Below, one piece after another: positions 41,099 to 49,932 of a stretch of DNA of 64,000 nt. This DNA is from DASZHJ01 sp035517495 (GTDB lineage Bacteria; Pseudomonadota; Alphaproteobacteria; ATCC43930; CGMCC-115725): contig DATIYT010000082.1 in NCBI GenBank assembly GCA_035517495.1, positions 1 to 64,000 on the forward strand, read 5' to 3'. Numbering within the stretch: the first letter of the stretch is position 1; the number at the start of each line of letters is the position of its first letter. Under the pieces are notes generated by a model that saw only the letters and a program-made list of their open reading frames with translations, ran no database searches and was not told where the DNA came from. Both the position numbers and the translations under genes were made by a program.

Positions 41099-41980
41099 GT
41101 GAGCGATCCTGCCGCACTCGTTGCGTCCATCGAGGCGAAGGCGGAGCTGCGACGCACGCCTTGCGGCTCGGGCTCGATGGTCTGGCACATCTGGGGCAAC
41201 GGTCCACCGCTCGCGCTGCTGCACGGCGGCTACGGCTCTTGGACCCATTGGATTCGCAACGTTGAGCCGCTGTCGCGCCATCGGCGCGTGCTGGCGGCGG
41301 ACATTCCGGGCCTCGGCGATTCCGATGCGCCGCCCGAGCCCTACGACTCCCCACGCATAGCCGCGATCGTCGCCGATGGCCTTGCGAACCTGCTCCGGCC
41401 GGAGGAACGGGTCGATATCGCCGGTTTTTCCTTCGGCGGCGTCATCGGCGGCCACGTGGCGGAGCGGCTTGGCTCGCGCGTTCGCAATCTCGTGCTGTGC
41501 GGCTCCGGCGGTCTCGGCATCCCGCGCCGCGCCAAGGTCGAACTCGTGAACTGGCGCATGTATCGCGGCAAAGAAAAGCAGCGCGCGGCGCATCGGGAAA
41601 ACCTGGGGATCCTGATGCTGGCGGATCCCGCGAACATCGACGAGCTCGCGGTTTATCTCCAGGTGCACAATGCCGAGCGCGCCCGCACCAAGAGCCGCCC
41701 GCTCTCGCGGGTGGCGAGCTTGCGCGAAGCGCTGCCGCGCATCGGCGCGCGACTCCACGGGATTTGGGGCGAGCACGACATTACCGCGCGCGACGCCCTC
41801 GACGAGCACGCGCAGTTGCTGCGCTCGTTGCAGCCCGAGGCGACCTTCACGGTGATTCCCGGCGCCGGCCACTGGGTGCAGTACGAGGCGCCGGAGGCGT
41901 TCAACCGGGCGCTGGAAAGTATTGCCTCCGATGTCACCCCGACCGAGCGTAGCGAGAGCCGGGGCGCAGGAGACCAGTGA
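41099..41980 (+). CDS. Alpha/beta hydrolase with repeat-derived C-terminus
   Basis: 293 residues from GTG 41099, 4 nt after the ThDP gene. LALLHGGYGSWTHWIRN, nucleophile IAGFSFGGVIGG, acid GEHDI and His GAGHWVQYEAPE form a complete triad. The last ~17 codons (DVTPTERSESRGAGDQ) come from an inverted copy of the 31-nt dispersed repeat, so the natural stop has probably been overrun. Likely cleaves an ester, lactone or C-C bond in the same pathway. Confidence 0.88.
   Translation: MSDPAALVASIEAKAELRRTPCGSGSMVWHIWGNGPPLALLHGGYGSWTHWIRNVEPLSRHRRVLAADIPGLGDSDAPPEPYDSPRIAAIVADGLANLLRPEERVDIAGFSFGGVIGGHVAERLGSRVRNLVLCGSGGLGIPRRAKVELVNWRMYRGKEKQRAAHRENLGILMLADPANIDELAVYLQVHNAERARTKSRPLSRVASLREALPRIGARLHGIWGEHDITARDALDEHAQLLRSLQPEATFTVIPGAGHWVQYEAPEAFNRALESIASDVTPTERSESRGAGDQ
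41933..41964 (-). repeat. Dispersed palindromic repeat, copy C (inverted, inside CDS end)
   Basis: Reverse complement of the copies at 27983 and 42061, with a few substitutions. It encodes the C-terminal VTPTERSESRG of the hydrolase and faces copy B 96 nt away, so the two form an inverted pair between convergent genes. Confidence 0.75.
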
Positions 41981-42060
41981 CGCCGAGCCCGCATCGCCGC
42001 GACAACCGAAGACGGTGCGATCTTGTAACGCGACGCTGGGTAGGCGCCTTTGTTCTGGGT

Positions 42061-42091
42061 CCCGGCTGTCGCTTCGCTCCGCCGGGATGAC
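42061..42091 (+). repeat. Dispersed palindromic repeat, copy B
   Basis: CCCGGCTGTCGCTTCGCTCC followed by GCCGGGATGAC, differing from copy A at only a few positions. It lies 13 nt past the PrpD-like gene's stop codon and could act as a bidirectional terminator. Confidence 0.8.
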
Positions 42092-42104
42092 GGTGGGAGC
42101 GACT

Positions 42105-43619
42105 CTACGACGGCCAATCCATGATCCCGATGCCCGTGGGTTTGTCCGGAGCGACCGCGCCGGCAGGGAGGACCGGGTTTAGGCGGCGGACCTCGCTCGC
42201 CTTCAGTTTCGCCAACCGCAGCGCATGGTCCAGGAAGCGGTCGGCTTCCGTGCTGTCGATCAGGCCCTGAGTGAGGCCGCGGAATTTTCGTTGGTAGTCC
42301 GGCAGGCGCCAAGGCCGGCGTCCATTGGGATGCGCATCGGCGACCGCCAACTCTGCTTCGACCGTGCGGCCATCATCGAGCGTCACCACCAGCCGTCCTC
42401 CGAAGGCGCGTTTGCCGGGATCAAGTTCGCGGTAGCGCCGCGACCATTCTCGATCTTCGACGGTGCGGATTTTGCGCCAGAGAGCCACCGTCGAGGCGCG
42501 GTGAGAGCGCTCGGTCGCATAGCTGCGCTCGTGATGCCATTCGCCGTCCTCGAGCGCCACTGCGAGGATGTAGGGGAGCGAATGATCGAGCGTCTCGCGG
42601 CTCGCATCGGGATCATATTTCTGCGGATCGTTGGCGCCGCTCCCGATCACCGCATGCGTGTGATGGCTGGTGTGCGCGACGATCTCGCGCACGGCCGCAA
42701 GGTCGATCTTTGCTCGCAACTCGAAGGCGAGATCGATGAAGGCCTGTGCCTGGTACTCCGCGGAGTATGCCTTCGTGTAGGTTTCGTGGATCGCGCGCGG
42801 CCGCTCCTGCGATGCGGGCAATTGGAGCTCGTACACCGTCTCGCCTCCGCCCAGCATCCAGGCGATAACGGAGTCCTCGCCTTCATAGATCGGACTGGGG
42901 CTTGCCTCGCCGCGCATTGCGCGATCGACCGCCTCGATCGCGAGCTTGCCGGAGAAGCCGGGAACGAAGGCCTTCCACGAGCTGATCTCGCCCTTGCGCG
43001 ACTGTCGGGTCGAGAACGAGAGATGCACCGCCTGATTGACGGCCTGGAACACCACGGGCACCTGAAGGTCCAGCAGACTGCCAATGCCAACCACGGTCGC
43101 GGGGCAGAGATGCGCCACATGGTCCTTCTTGTATTGGTGCAGCGAGATCGCTTTGACCAACGCCACGTGGACCTCATAGGCGACCGCGATGGCACGGGCG
43201 AGGGCGGCGCCGCCGCGCCCGGTTTGCTGCGTCACTGCGATGAGTGGCGCAATCGAGTCTCCGGGATGGGCGTAGTCGGCGGCGAGAAACGTGTCGTGGA
43301 AGTCGAGTTCGCGCACCGCGGTGGCGTTGGCCCAGGCCGCCCATTCCGCGTTGACGGTATTCGAAGGATCGAGGCCGAACAGCGTCGCGCCGCCGCGTCT
43401 CGGATTGGCCAGCGCCATCGCGCGCGCTGAGGCAACGGGAGCGCGATTGATCGCGGCGAGTGCCACCGCGGCATTGTCGATGACGCGTGCCGCCGCCATT
43501 TCGGCGGTGTCGTCGTCGATCGCGGTCATGGTCGCGAGCTCGGCGAGCTTCCAGGCGAACTGCCGCTCGCGCGGCAAGCGAGCCGCGGAAGAATGCACAC
43601 GAACTTCGTGGCGGATCAT
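42105..43619 (-). CDS. MmgE/PrpD-family protein (2-methylcitrate dehydratase-like)
   Basis: 504 residues. PrpD-like landmarks: REFDFHDTF-type motif (RELDFHDTFLAADYAHPGDS), YEVHVALVKAISLHQYKK, SFSTRQSRKGEISSWKAF, and DASRETLDHSLPYILAVALE. PrpD dehydrates 2-methylcitrate. No prpB/prpC is in the window, and here the gene is fused by 4-nt overlap to a CoA-lyase and CoA-transferase operon, so it may act on another branched hydroxy-acid. It is the last gene of the operon. Confidence 0.88.
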   Translation of the reverse strand: MIRHEVRVHSSAARLPRERQFAWKLAELATMTAIDDDTAEMAAARVIDNAAVALAAINRAPVASARAMALANPRRGGATLFGLDPSNTVNAEWAAWANATAVRELDFHDTFLAADYAHPGDSIAPLIAVTQQTGRGGAALARAIAVAYEVHVALVKAISLHQYKKDHVAHLCPATVVGIGSLLDLQVPVVFQAVNQAVHLSFSTRQSRKGEISSWKAFVPGFSGKLAIEAVDRAMRGEASPSPIYEGEDSVIAWMLGGGETVYELQLPASQERPRAIHETYTKAYSAEYQAQAFIDLAFELRAKIDLAAVREIVAHTSHHTHAVIGSGANDPQKYDPDASRETLDHSLPYILAVALEDGEWHHERSYATERSHRASTVALWRKIRTVEDREWSRRYRELDPGKRAFGGRLVVTLDDGRTVEAELAVADAHPNGRRPWRLPDYQRKFRGLTQGLIDSTEADRFLDHALRLAKLKASEVRRLNPVLPAGAVAPDKPTGIGIMDWPS

Positions 43620-44521
43620 GTCTCGCGCGCGGCTTCACGGGCGGCGATGGCGCGCCGCCGCGCCAACAGCGCCCGCGCCCGCTCGACGATCGGCACATCG
43701 ACCATGCGGCCATCGATCTGGATCGCGCCCACGCCATCGACGGTCGCCTTCTCATAAGCCGCGACCACACGCTCGGCATGGGCAACCTCCTCGGCCGATG
43801 GCGCGAATTCCTGATTGAGGATCGGCACCTGGCTCGGATGGATGCAGGGGGCGCCCACGAAGCCAAGCCGGCGCGAGCGGCGGATGGTCGCTCGAAAGGC
43901 GTCCAGATCGCGGAACTCCGCGATCGAGCCGACGAATCCCATGGGCATGATCCCTCCGGCGCGCGCGGCGATCACCATCTGCTGCTTCGGAAAGAACAGA
44001 CCCTCGGCCTCCGGGACCATTCCAACCGAGGTTGCGAAATCCTCGGCGCCCAAGGTCATGGCCACCACGCGAGGATGGGCGCCTGCGATCTCCTCCAGTC
44101 GGAAGAACGCGGCGGCGGTTTCCACCATCGCGAGGAAACGGGTGTGGCCTTCGGCGAGGCCGCGCTCGGTTTCGATTTCGGCCGCCACCTCGGCCAGAAG
44201 CTGCACATGGCTCGCGCTCTCGATTTTCGGCAGTGCCAGCGCCGTCACCCGCGCCGAGATTGCGGCCTCGATGTCGGGGATCGCGAGGCGGAGCGGCCGG
44301 TTGATGCGGACCACGATGTCGGCGCCACCTGCTGCCGCGATCTCCGCCGCCTCCTGGAGCACGCTCCGTGCGCGTGGCTTTTCGGCCGAAGGCACGCTGT
44401 CTTCGAGGTCCAGGATAATGGCGTCGGCGCCGCGCTTGGGTGCCCCTTCCACGAATTTGCGTGCAATCGCCGGCACGAACAGCATCGAGCGCCAGAGCGG
44501 CAGCTCCCGTTTCTCGCCCAT
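43616..44521 (-). CDS. CoA ester lyase (HpcH/HpaI, CitE-like)
   Basis: 301 residues: WRSMLFVPAIARKFVEGAPK, GADAIILDLEDSVPSAEKPR (metal-binding Asp-rich motif), VRINRPLRLAIPDIEAA, ALPKIESASHV and MALTLGAEDFATSVG-type sequence. It cleaves CoA esters such as malyl-, citramalyl- or methylmalyl-CoA to acetyl/propionyl-CoA and an oxo acid. Overlaps the downstream PrpD-like gene by 4 nt and the upstream CoA-transferase stop by 1 nt. Confidence 0.92.
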   Translation of the reverse strand: MGEKRELPLWRSMLFVPAIARKFVEGAPKRGADAIILDLEDSVPSAEKPRARSVLQEAAEIAAAGGADIVVRINRPLRLAIPDIEAAISARVTALALPKIESASHVQLLAEVAAEIETERGLAEGHTRFLAMVETAAAFFRLEEIAGAHPRVVAMTLGAEDFATSVGMVPEAEGLFFPKQQMVIAARAGGIMPMGFVGSIAEFRDLDAFRATIRRSRRLGFVGAPCIHPSQVPILNQEFAPSAEEVAHAERVVAAYEKATVDGVGAIQIDGRMVDVPIVERARALLARRRAIAAREAARET

Positions 44522-45735
44522 CAGATCACCCCTTTCTCGCGCAGCGCCGCCTGCTCCTCTGCGCTGATGCCGAGGAGATCGCCAAGGATTTCCTGATTGT
44601 GCTGGCCGAGGGTGGGGCCGAGCGCGTCGATGCCGCCGGGGGTTCGGCTCAGTCGCGGCACGACGTTGGGGACGGCGATCTGGCCGACGCGGGGGTCGTC
44701 GACGATCCGGATATTCTCGCGCGCGCGATATTGCGGGTCTTGGAAAATTTCATCGATGCCGTAGACCGAACCGCAGGGCACCTGATGCGCATCGCACGTC
44801 GAAAGCACCTGATCGCGATCGAGACCCGTGGTCCAGTGCGCGACGAACGCATCTACTTCATCCCGCGCGGCGGCACGCTGGGCATAAGTCGTGTACTTGC
44901 CGCCGGCGGCGACCTCGGGCCGACCCATCGCGACCGCAAGCCGCTCGAATATCTTGTCGGTGGTGCAGGCGATCGCGACCCACCGCCCGTCCTTGGTCGG
45001 GTAATGACTGTGCGGCACGGCGTTGGTGGTGGCTGGTCCCATGCGCTGCCGGATGCGGCCGGTGTAGTGATAGGCCGAGGCGACCTCGTCCAGGATGCGG
45101 AATACCGTCTCGTAGAGTCCGATGTCGATCACCTGGCCTTCGCCGGTGGCATCGCGCGCGCGCAGCGCCAACAACACGCCGTAAGCGCCGAAGATGCCCG
45201 AGAGGTAATCAGGGAGGGTCGCCGAACCCGGCGTCACCGGCGGGCGGTCCGGGTAGCCTGCGAGGAAAGCGAGGCCGCCAAAAGCGTTGGCGATCCGCCC
45301 AAAGCCGGGACGGTCGCGATAGGGACCGGTCTGCCCATAGCCGGTGATGCGCAGCATCACCAGCCTTGGGTTCAAAGCTCTCAGCGTTTCGTAACCGAGC
45401 CCCCAGCGTTCGAGCGTGCCGACCTGGAAATTTTCGACGACCACCTCGACCTGGGGCACCAAGCGCTTCACGATCGCCGCCCCCTCCTTTGTGCGCAGAT
45501 CGAGCGTCACCGACTTCTTGTTGCGCTGCTCGCTCAGGAAGATAAGGGTGTCCGAACCCTTGGTGGGCGTGCCGAAGCGGCGGAAGGGATCGCCCACTTT
45601 CGGCAGCTCGAGCTTGATCACTTCGGCGCCGAATTCCGCCAGCAAGGCGGTGCAGAAAGGGCCGGAGATATAGCTCGAGAGATCGAGGACGCGCACGCCT
45701 TGCAGCGGCCTCTGAAGCAGCGGGGTGTCGTTCAT
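44521..45735 (-). CDS. CaiB/BaiF-type CoA transferase (family III)
   Basis: 404 residues: LQGVRVLDLSSYISGPFCTA, LRTKEGAAIVKRLVPQVEVV, VENFQVGTLERWGLGYETL, MLRITGYGQTGPYRDRPGFG, and GQVIDIGLYETVFRIL, which contains the catalytic Asp. Family III enzymes move CoA from a donor (for example succinyl-CoA) to an organic acid. First gene of a three-gene operon with the CoA lyase and the PrpD-like protein; together they look like activate-transform-cleave steps for a dicarboxylic acid. Confidence 0.93.
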   Translation of the reverse strand: MNDTPLLQRPLQGVRVLDLSSYISGPFCTALLAEFGAEVIKLELPKVGDPFRRFGTPTKGSDTLIFLSEQRNKKSVTLDLRTKEGAAIVKRLVPQVEVVVENFQVGTLERWGLGYETLRALNPRLVMLRITGYGQTGPYRDRPGFGRIANAFGGLAFLAGYPDRPPVTPGSATLPDYLSGIFGAYGVLLALRARDATGEGQVIDIGLYETVFRILDEVASAYHYTGRIRQRMGPATTNAVPHSHYPTKDGRWVAIACTTDKIFERLAVAMGRPEVAAGGKYTTYAQRAAARDEVDAFVAHWTTGLDRDQVLSTCDAHQVPCGSVYGIDEIFQDPQYRARENIRIVDDPRVGQIAVPNVVPRLSRTPGGIDALGPTLGQHNQEILGDLLGISAEEQAALREKGVI

Positions 45736-45879
45736 CGTCGGACCCTAGCGCTCTGCCTTTGCCGCGGGCAAGCCCGTTCCGCCGATCGCTTCGGCCCCGC
45801 CCGTATCGATCAACGGCGACAAGCGCCGGCCGGCGGATCAGATTACCGCCGTCGCAAGCCCAACGAGTGGAGATGGCAA

Positions 45880-46203
45880 ATGACCGAGAAACCGAACCTG
45901 TCCTCCGGCACCCTGGCATTGGCGGTGACCTGGGAGGCCAAACCCGGAGAAGGCGGTCGCGTGGCGGAGTTGCTCGCGCGTATGGCTGACGCGGTTCGAA
46001 AAGCGGAACCCGGCACGCTGCTGTTTCTCCCGCATCGTTCGCCCGAGAATGACCACGTGTTTTTTCTCTATGAGCTTTACGTCGACGAAGCGGCATTCGC
46101 GGCGCATCAGCAAACCCCGCATTTCAAGTCGATCGTGCTGGAGCAGGCGTTACCAAGGCTAGCGCGTCGCGAGCGCGTGCGGTTCATCCCGTTCAATGGA
46201 TGA
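45880..46203 (+). CDS. ABM-domain small protein (quinol monooxygenase-like)
   Basis: 107 residues from ATG 45880 with GGAG upstream. TLALAVTWEAKPGEGGRVAE, AEPGTLLFLPHRSPENDHVF, FFLYELYVDEAAFAAHQQTP and HFKSIV show the YgiN-like ABM fold (ExYxDeaAfxxHxxtxHF). Role unknown; located between convergent and divergent catabolic operons. It ends 3 nt from the convergent Gfo/Idh/MocA gene. Confidence 0.85.
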   Translation: MTEKPNLSSGTLALAVTWEAKPGEGGRVAELLARMADAVRKAEPGTLLFLPHRSPENDHVFFLYELYVDEAAFAAHQQTPHFKSIVLEQALPRLARRERVRFIPFNG

Positions 46204-46206
46204 CGC

Positions 46207-47358
46207 TCAAACGGAGAGCTGGGCGAGGTCGATCCATCGGCGCTCCTTCTCGCTCCTATACGCGGCGTCGGCGAGTTGGACGCCTTTGGCGCCTTCGAGC
46301 AGGGTCGAAACGAACGGGGCATCTTCCGCCCAATGCCGCAGGAACGACTCCCAGCAGGCGCGGAACGGGTTCTGGTGCGGGAGATTGTCCGGCACCTCCG
46401 ACCATTGCTCGTGAAAGCGCATGCTCTGCGGCTCATCGGGATTGAAGAACGGCTTCGGCGTATTGGCGAGAGACTGCGTCCAGCAGCGATGCAGTCCCGC
46501 CAGCGCCGAACCGGTCGTGCCGTCGACTTGCAGCGTCATGAGGTCGTCGCGTCGCACCCGCGTGCACCAGGAACTCGAAACCTCGACGATCGCGCCCGAT
46601 TGCAACTCGATCGTCGCGTAGGCTGCGTCCTCCACATCAACGCCATAGCTGTTGCCGCGCTCATCGACGCGGCGTGGCGTGAGCGTCGCGGTCCGGCAGC
46701 TTATGGCTCGCATCTCGCCGAGGAGCCGGTCGATCATGTACCGCCAGTGCTGGAACATATCGAGCACCAGGCCGCCGCCCTCGGCACGGCGGTAGTTCCA
46801 GCTCGGACGCTGGCAGGGCTGCAACGTGCCGTCGAACACCCACCAGCCGAATTCAAGACGCGCCGCGAGCAGCTCGCCAAGGAATCCGCTGTCTCGGACC
46901 AGTGCGAGCTTGCGCGGTCCGGGGAGGTGCACCTTGTCTTGGATCACGCCATTCTTGAGGCCGGCTTTCGCGGCCGCCCGCGCGATCGCGAGCGCATCCT
47001 CCAGCGTCTCCGCCGTCGGCTTTTCAAGATAGAGGTGTTTGCCGGCAGCGATGGCGCGGCGCGCCAGTACGGCGCGGCCACCCGTTGCCGAGCAATCGAA
47101 GAAGATGTCGACCTTGGGGTCGGACAACGCCGTGTCAAGATCGGTGCTCCAGCGCTCGATGCCCAGGCTCTGCGCCAGCGATCGAAGCTTCTCGACGCTG
47201 CGGCCGAGGATGATCGGCTCGGGAACCAGGCGGTCGCCGTTCGCGAGCGCGAGGCCGCCTTCGCGCCGGATCGCCAGCAAGGCACGTTGGAGATGGTTCG
47301 TCGTCCCCATGCGTCCCGTGGCGCCGTTGATCGCGATGCTGACGGTGCGAACGGACAT
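46207..47358 (-). CDS. Gfo/Idh/MocA-family oxidoreductase
   Basis: 383 residues from ATG 47358. N-terminal Rossmann SIAINGATGRMGTTNHLQRA, GKHLYLEKPTAETLEDALAI (EKP motif), KNGVIQDKVHLPG and GGGLVLDMFQHWRYMIDRLL (active-site region). It oxidises or reduces a sugar, inositol or dihydrodiol-type alcohol with NAD(P). Its stop precedes the amidohydrolase gene on the other side by 8 nt of the same strand, so they are co-transcribed. Confidence 0.92.
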   Translation of the reverse strand: MSVRTVSIAINGATGRMGTTNHLQRALLAIRREGGLALANGDRLVPEPIILGRSVEKLRSLAQSLGIERWSTDLDTALSDPKVDIFFDCSATGGRAVLARRAIAAGKHLYLEKPTAETLEDALAIARAAAKAGLKNGVIQDKVHLPGPRKLALVRDSGFLGELLAARLEFGWWVFDGTLQPCQRPSWNYRRAEGGGLVLDMFQHWRYMIDRLLGEMRAISCRTATLTPRRVDERGNSYGVDVEDAAYATIELQSGAIVEVSSSWCTRVRRDDLMTLQVDGTTGSALAGLHRCWTQSLANTPKPFFNPDEPQSMRFHEQWSEVPDNLPHQNPFRACWESFLRHWAEDAPFVSTLLEGAKGVQLADAAYRSEKERRWIDLAQLSV

Positions 47359-47366
47359 GACCGCGC

Positions 47367-48605
47367 TCAGGCCGGGCGGTGCAGCGTGGCGGGCACGCGC
47401 GTGACGGTGCGGCGCCCGCGTTTGAAGGCGTGCAGCACGGTCGCTACCGTCGCCACCGCCTCGGCTTCGCTTGTCGCGTCGATAACCGCGAGATCGGCCG
47501 GCATTCCGATCTTGAGTCCGTAATCCCCGAGATTCATGATCCCCGCCGCATCGCTGGAAATCATGTCGAAGCACGCGGTCAAGTCCTCGGTGCTGCCGAC
47601 TTGCAGCGTGTTGGCATGCAGGTTCGCCATGCGCAGCAGAGAGCAATCGCCAAAGGGCGTGAAGGGGTTCAGGATGTTGTTGCTGGCGATGGAACAGGTG
47701 ACCCCCAGGCGGTCGAGGGCGTTCACGTCCACGATGCCGCGACGGACGTCGAAGGTCTGCTCGCGGCCCATCAGGAATAAATCAGTTGCCGGCAGCGCCG
47801 TCACGGCGACGCCGGTTTCGGCGAGACGCCGGGCGATCGGCGCCTGCTGCTCCGGCGGCATGGTGGAGAGCTTGGTCACGTGCCCCACATTGACGCGCCC
47901 GCCATAGCGGTGCTCCGCGGTCAAATCCATCACGAGCGGCAGGTCCATTCCTTCAGGGCTGTTCCCGAAGTCGAGATGCAAGTCCACGTCGATGCCGTGC
48001 GCGCGGCCCAGCTTGAAGACTCGGCGAATCTGCGTGGCGGGATCGGGATCGTAGCGCGGCGCGCCGCCGACCGCCGCGATATGGCTGCCACTTTCGACCG
48101 CCTCGACCAGCAGATCCTCGGCGCCGGGCACATTGGTCATGCCCTCCTGCAGGAACACGCAGATTTCGAGATCGATCGCCCAGGCGTAATCCTTGGCGAG
48201 TTGCTGGATCGCCTTGAGGCCGGTGAGCCCCAGGGGTGGGTCGACCTCTATGTGGTTGCGCATGCGGGTGGTGCCCTGCAGGATCGCCGCCTCCAACGTC
48301 GCCCTGGCGCGCGCGTAGACGTCCTCGGCGGTGAAATCACCCTTTACCGCCTGCACCCGCCGCACCGTTTGCGCCATGCGGCCCTGTTCGGGCGAACAGC
48401 GGTCGATGATCCGCGACTTGTCGAGATGAATATGCGACTCGACGAATCCGGCGCAAACGAGCTTGCCTTTGAGATCGAGCGTCTCGCGCGCTTCCGCCGA
48501 GATGCCGCGGTCGATTGCGGCAATCTTGCCGTCGCGCACGGCGATATCGAGCGTGCCTTCCTTGCCGCGCCCGGCGAGCACGGCGTTGCGCAAAATCAGG
48601 TCCAT
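47367..48605 (-). CDS. Amidohydrolase (cytosine-deaminase-like)
   Basis: 412 residues from ATG 48605. MDLILRNAVLAGRGKEGTLD, metal site CAGFVESHIHLDKSRIIDRC (HxH), the LHLDFGNSPEG and NVGHVTKLST motifs (His ligands), and a C-terminal LGDYGLKIGMPADLAVIDAT. The HIHLDKS motif and length match the CodA-like deaminase subgroup, which hydrolyses cyclic amidines or imides. First gene of the operon with the Gfo/Idh/MocA oxidoreductase; divergent from the MFS transporter. Confidence 0.88.
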   Translation of the reverse strand: MDLILRNAVLAGRGKEGTLDIAVRDGKIAAIDRGISAEARETLDLKGKLVCAGFVESHIHLDKSRIIDRCSPEQGRMAQTVRRVQAVKGDFTAEDVYARARATLEAAILQGTTRMRNHIEVDPPLGLTGLKAIQQLAKDYAWAIDLEICVFLQEGMTNVPGAEDLLVEAVESGSHIAAVGGAPRYDPDPATQIRRVFKLGRAHGIDVDLHLDFGNSPEGMDLPLVMDLTAEHRYGGRVNVGHVTKLSTMPPEQQAPIARRLAETGVAVTALPATDLFLMGREQTFDVRRGIVDVNALDRLGVTCSIASNNILNPFTPFGDCSLLRMANLHANTLQVGSTEDLTACFDMISSDAAGIMNLGDYGLKIGMPADLAVIDATSEAEAVATVATVLHAFKRGRRTVTRVPATLHRPA

Positions 48606-48718
48606 GTGTCCCCTCCCATCTCTCCGGACCATGAGACGGTAGCGGCTTCGAGGCAAGCCGCCTAGTGTGGGGACGTTTGATAACGTCCATCCCGATCCGA
48701 AGGGACGTCGCGCAGGCC

Positions 48719-49882
48719 ATGCTCTCCGACCCCCGGCGTCTCGCCATCGTGCTCGCCGGTCTTTGCTGCTTTATCAACCTCTATGCGACGCAGCCGCTGC
48801 TGCCGCTGTTCGCGCGCGAATTCCACGCGAGCAGCGCCCAGGTGAGCATGACCGTCAGCGCCACCACTCTTGCGGTGGCGCTGGTGGCACCCTTCATCGG
48901 GATCGTCGCCGACGTGTTCGGGCGCAAGCGCATCATCGTGGCGGCGCTGAGCCTTTTGGTGTTGCCGACCGTGCTTATCGCGCTCAGCTCGTCGCTCAGG
49001 GAACTTGTGCTTTGGCGCTTCGTGCAGGGGCTCTGTCTGCCCCCGATCTTTGCCGTCATCGTTGCCTATATCGGCGACGAATGGCCGCGCAGCGAAGTGA
49101 CGGGCGTGACCAGTCTTTACATGGTGGCAAGCGGTCTCGGCGGATTTCTCGGCCGTCTGCTCACGGGGTTGATGACGGACTATTGGGGTTGGCGCGCCGC
49201 ATTCTTGACCATCGCCGCCATCACCATGGTCTCCGCGTTCATCGTCGGGTTCGCGTTGAGCCGCGAACGGCGCTTCGTGGGCGCGGAGAATTTTCTGCAT
49301 TCGTTGCAGATGATGCTGGCCCATTTCGGCAATCCGGAATTGCTGACCACGTTCATGGTGGGGTTCGCCACTTTGTTTTCGTTCGTGGCGACGTTCACCT
49401 ATGTGAATTTCTATCTGGCGGCGCCGCCGTTCAATCTCCCGGCCTCGGCGCTGGGGTCGATATTCGTTGTCTATCTGGTGGCGGTCGCGGTGACGCCGCT
49501 CACCGGCGGCTGGATCCGCCGCTTCGGCCGCCGCGCGTTGGTCCTGGTGTCGAGTGTCGTTTGGTGCCTTGGACTGGCGATAACCCTGGTGCCCTGGCTT
49601 CCCGCGATCATCCTCGGCCTCGCCATTCTCGCATGCGCCGGTTTCACGCTGCAGACGACCGCAACGAGTCTGTTGGCGGAACGCGCGATCGCCGCGCGCT
49701 CGTCCGCGGTCGGCATCTACGTTAGCTGTTATTACATCGGCGGCAGCGCGGGCGCGGTGGCGCCGGCCGTTGTCTGGGCGCATGCGGGCTGGCTGGGTTG
49801 CGTTGCCTTGGTGAGTGCGGTGCTGCTGGCGACGGCGGCGCTCGCGGCCCGCTTCTGGCGCCCAACCGCAGGCGGAAGCTGA
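48719..49882 (+). CDS. MFS transporter (12 TM, bacterial exporter type)
   Basis: 387 residues from ATG 48719 (a GTG at 48665 is also open). About 12 hydrophobic helices, with FIGIVADVFGRKRIIVAALS as the MFS motif A between helices 2 and 3, and a second GGWIRRFGRRALVL motif in the C-half. The start LAIVLAGLCCFINLYATQPL and topology resemble the YnfM/arabinose-efflux group. It is divergent from the amidohydrolase by 113 nt; it may carry that pathway's substrate. Confidence 0.9.
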   Translation: MLSDPRRLAIVLAGLCCFINLYATQPLLPLFAREFHASSAQVSMTVSATTLAVALVAPFIGIVADVFGRKRIIVAALSLLVLPTVLIALSSSLRELVLWRFVQGLCLPPIFAVIVAYIGDEWPRSEVTGVTSLYMVASGLGGFLGRLLTGLMTDYWGWRAAFLTIAAITMVSAFIVGFALSRERRFVGAENFLHSLQMMLAHFGNPELLTTFMVGFATLFSFVATFTYVNFYLAAPPFNLPASALGSIFVVYLVAVAVTPLTGGWIRRFGRRALVLVSSVVWCLGLAITLVPWLPAIILGLAILACAGFTLQTTATSLLAERAIAARSSAVGIYVSCYYIGGSAGAVAPAVVWAHAGWLGCVALVSAVLLATAALAARFWRPTAGGS

Positions 49883-49903
49883 TCTCAATGTGTCTTTAAC
49901 ATG

Positions 49904-49932
49904 TTGACAAAACTCATGTTTTTCCCCATTAT
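49904..49932 (+). promoter_or_regulatory. Sigma-70-like promoter overlapping an AACATG inverted repeat
   Basis: TTGACA at 49904-49909 and CATTAT at 49927-49932 are separated by exactly 17 nt. The -35 element lies between half-sites AACATG (49898-49903) and CATGTT (49915-49920), 11 nt apart. A repressor there would block the promoter. It lies 138 nt upstream of the small secreted protein gene. Confidence 0.6.

Noticed and set aside
44440..45879. Long plus-strand frame antisense to the CoA transferase, in frame with the ABM protein
   Set aside because: The upstream ~480 codons match only the reverse of the CoA transferase. The true start of the ABM protein is ATG 45880 with a Shine-Dalgarno.
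48662..49888. 408-codon minus-strand frame opposite the MFS gene
   Set aside because: Arg/His-rich shadow content, while the plus strand has 12 TM helices.
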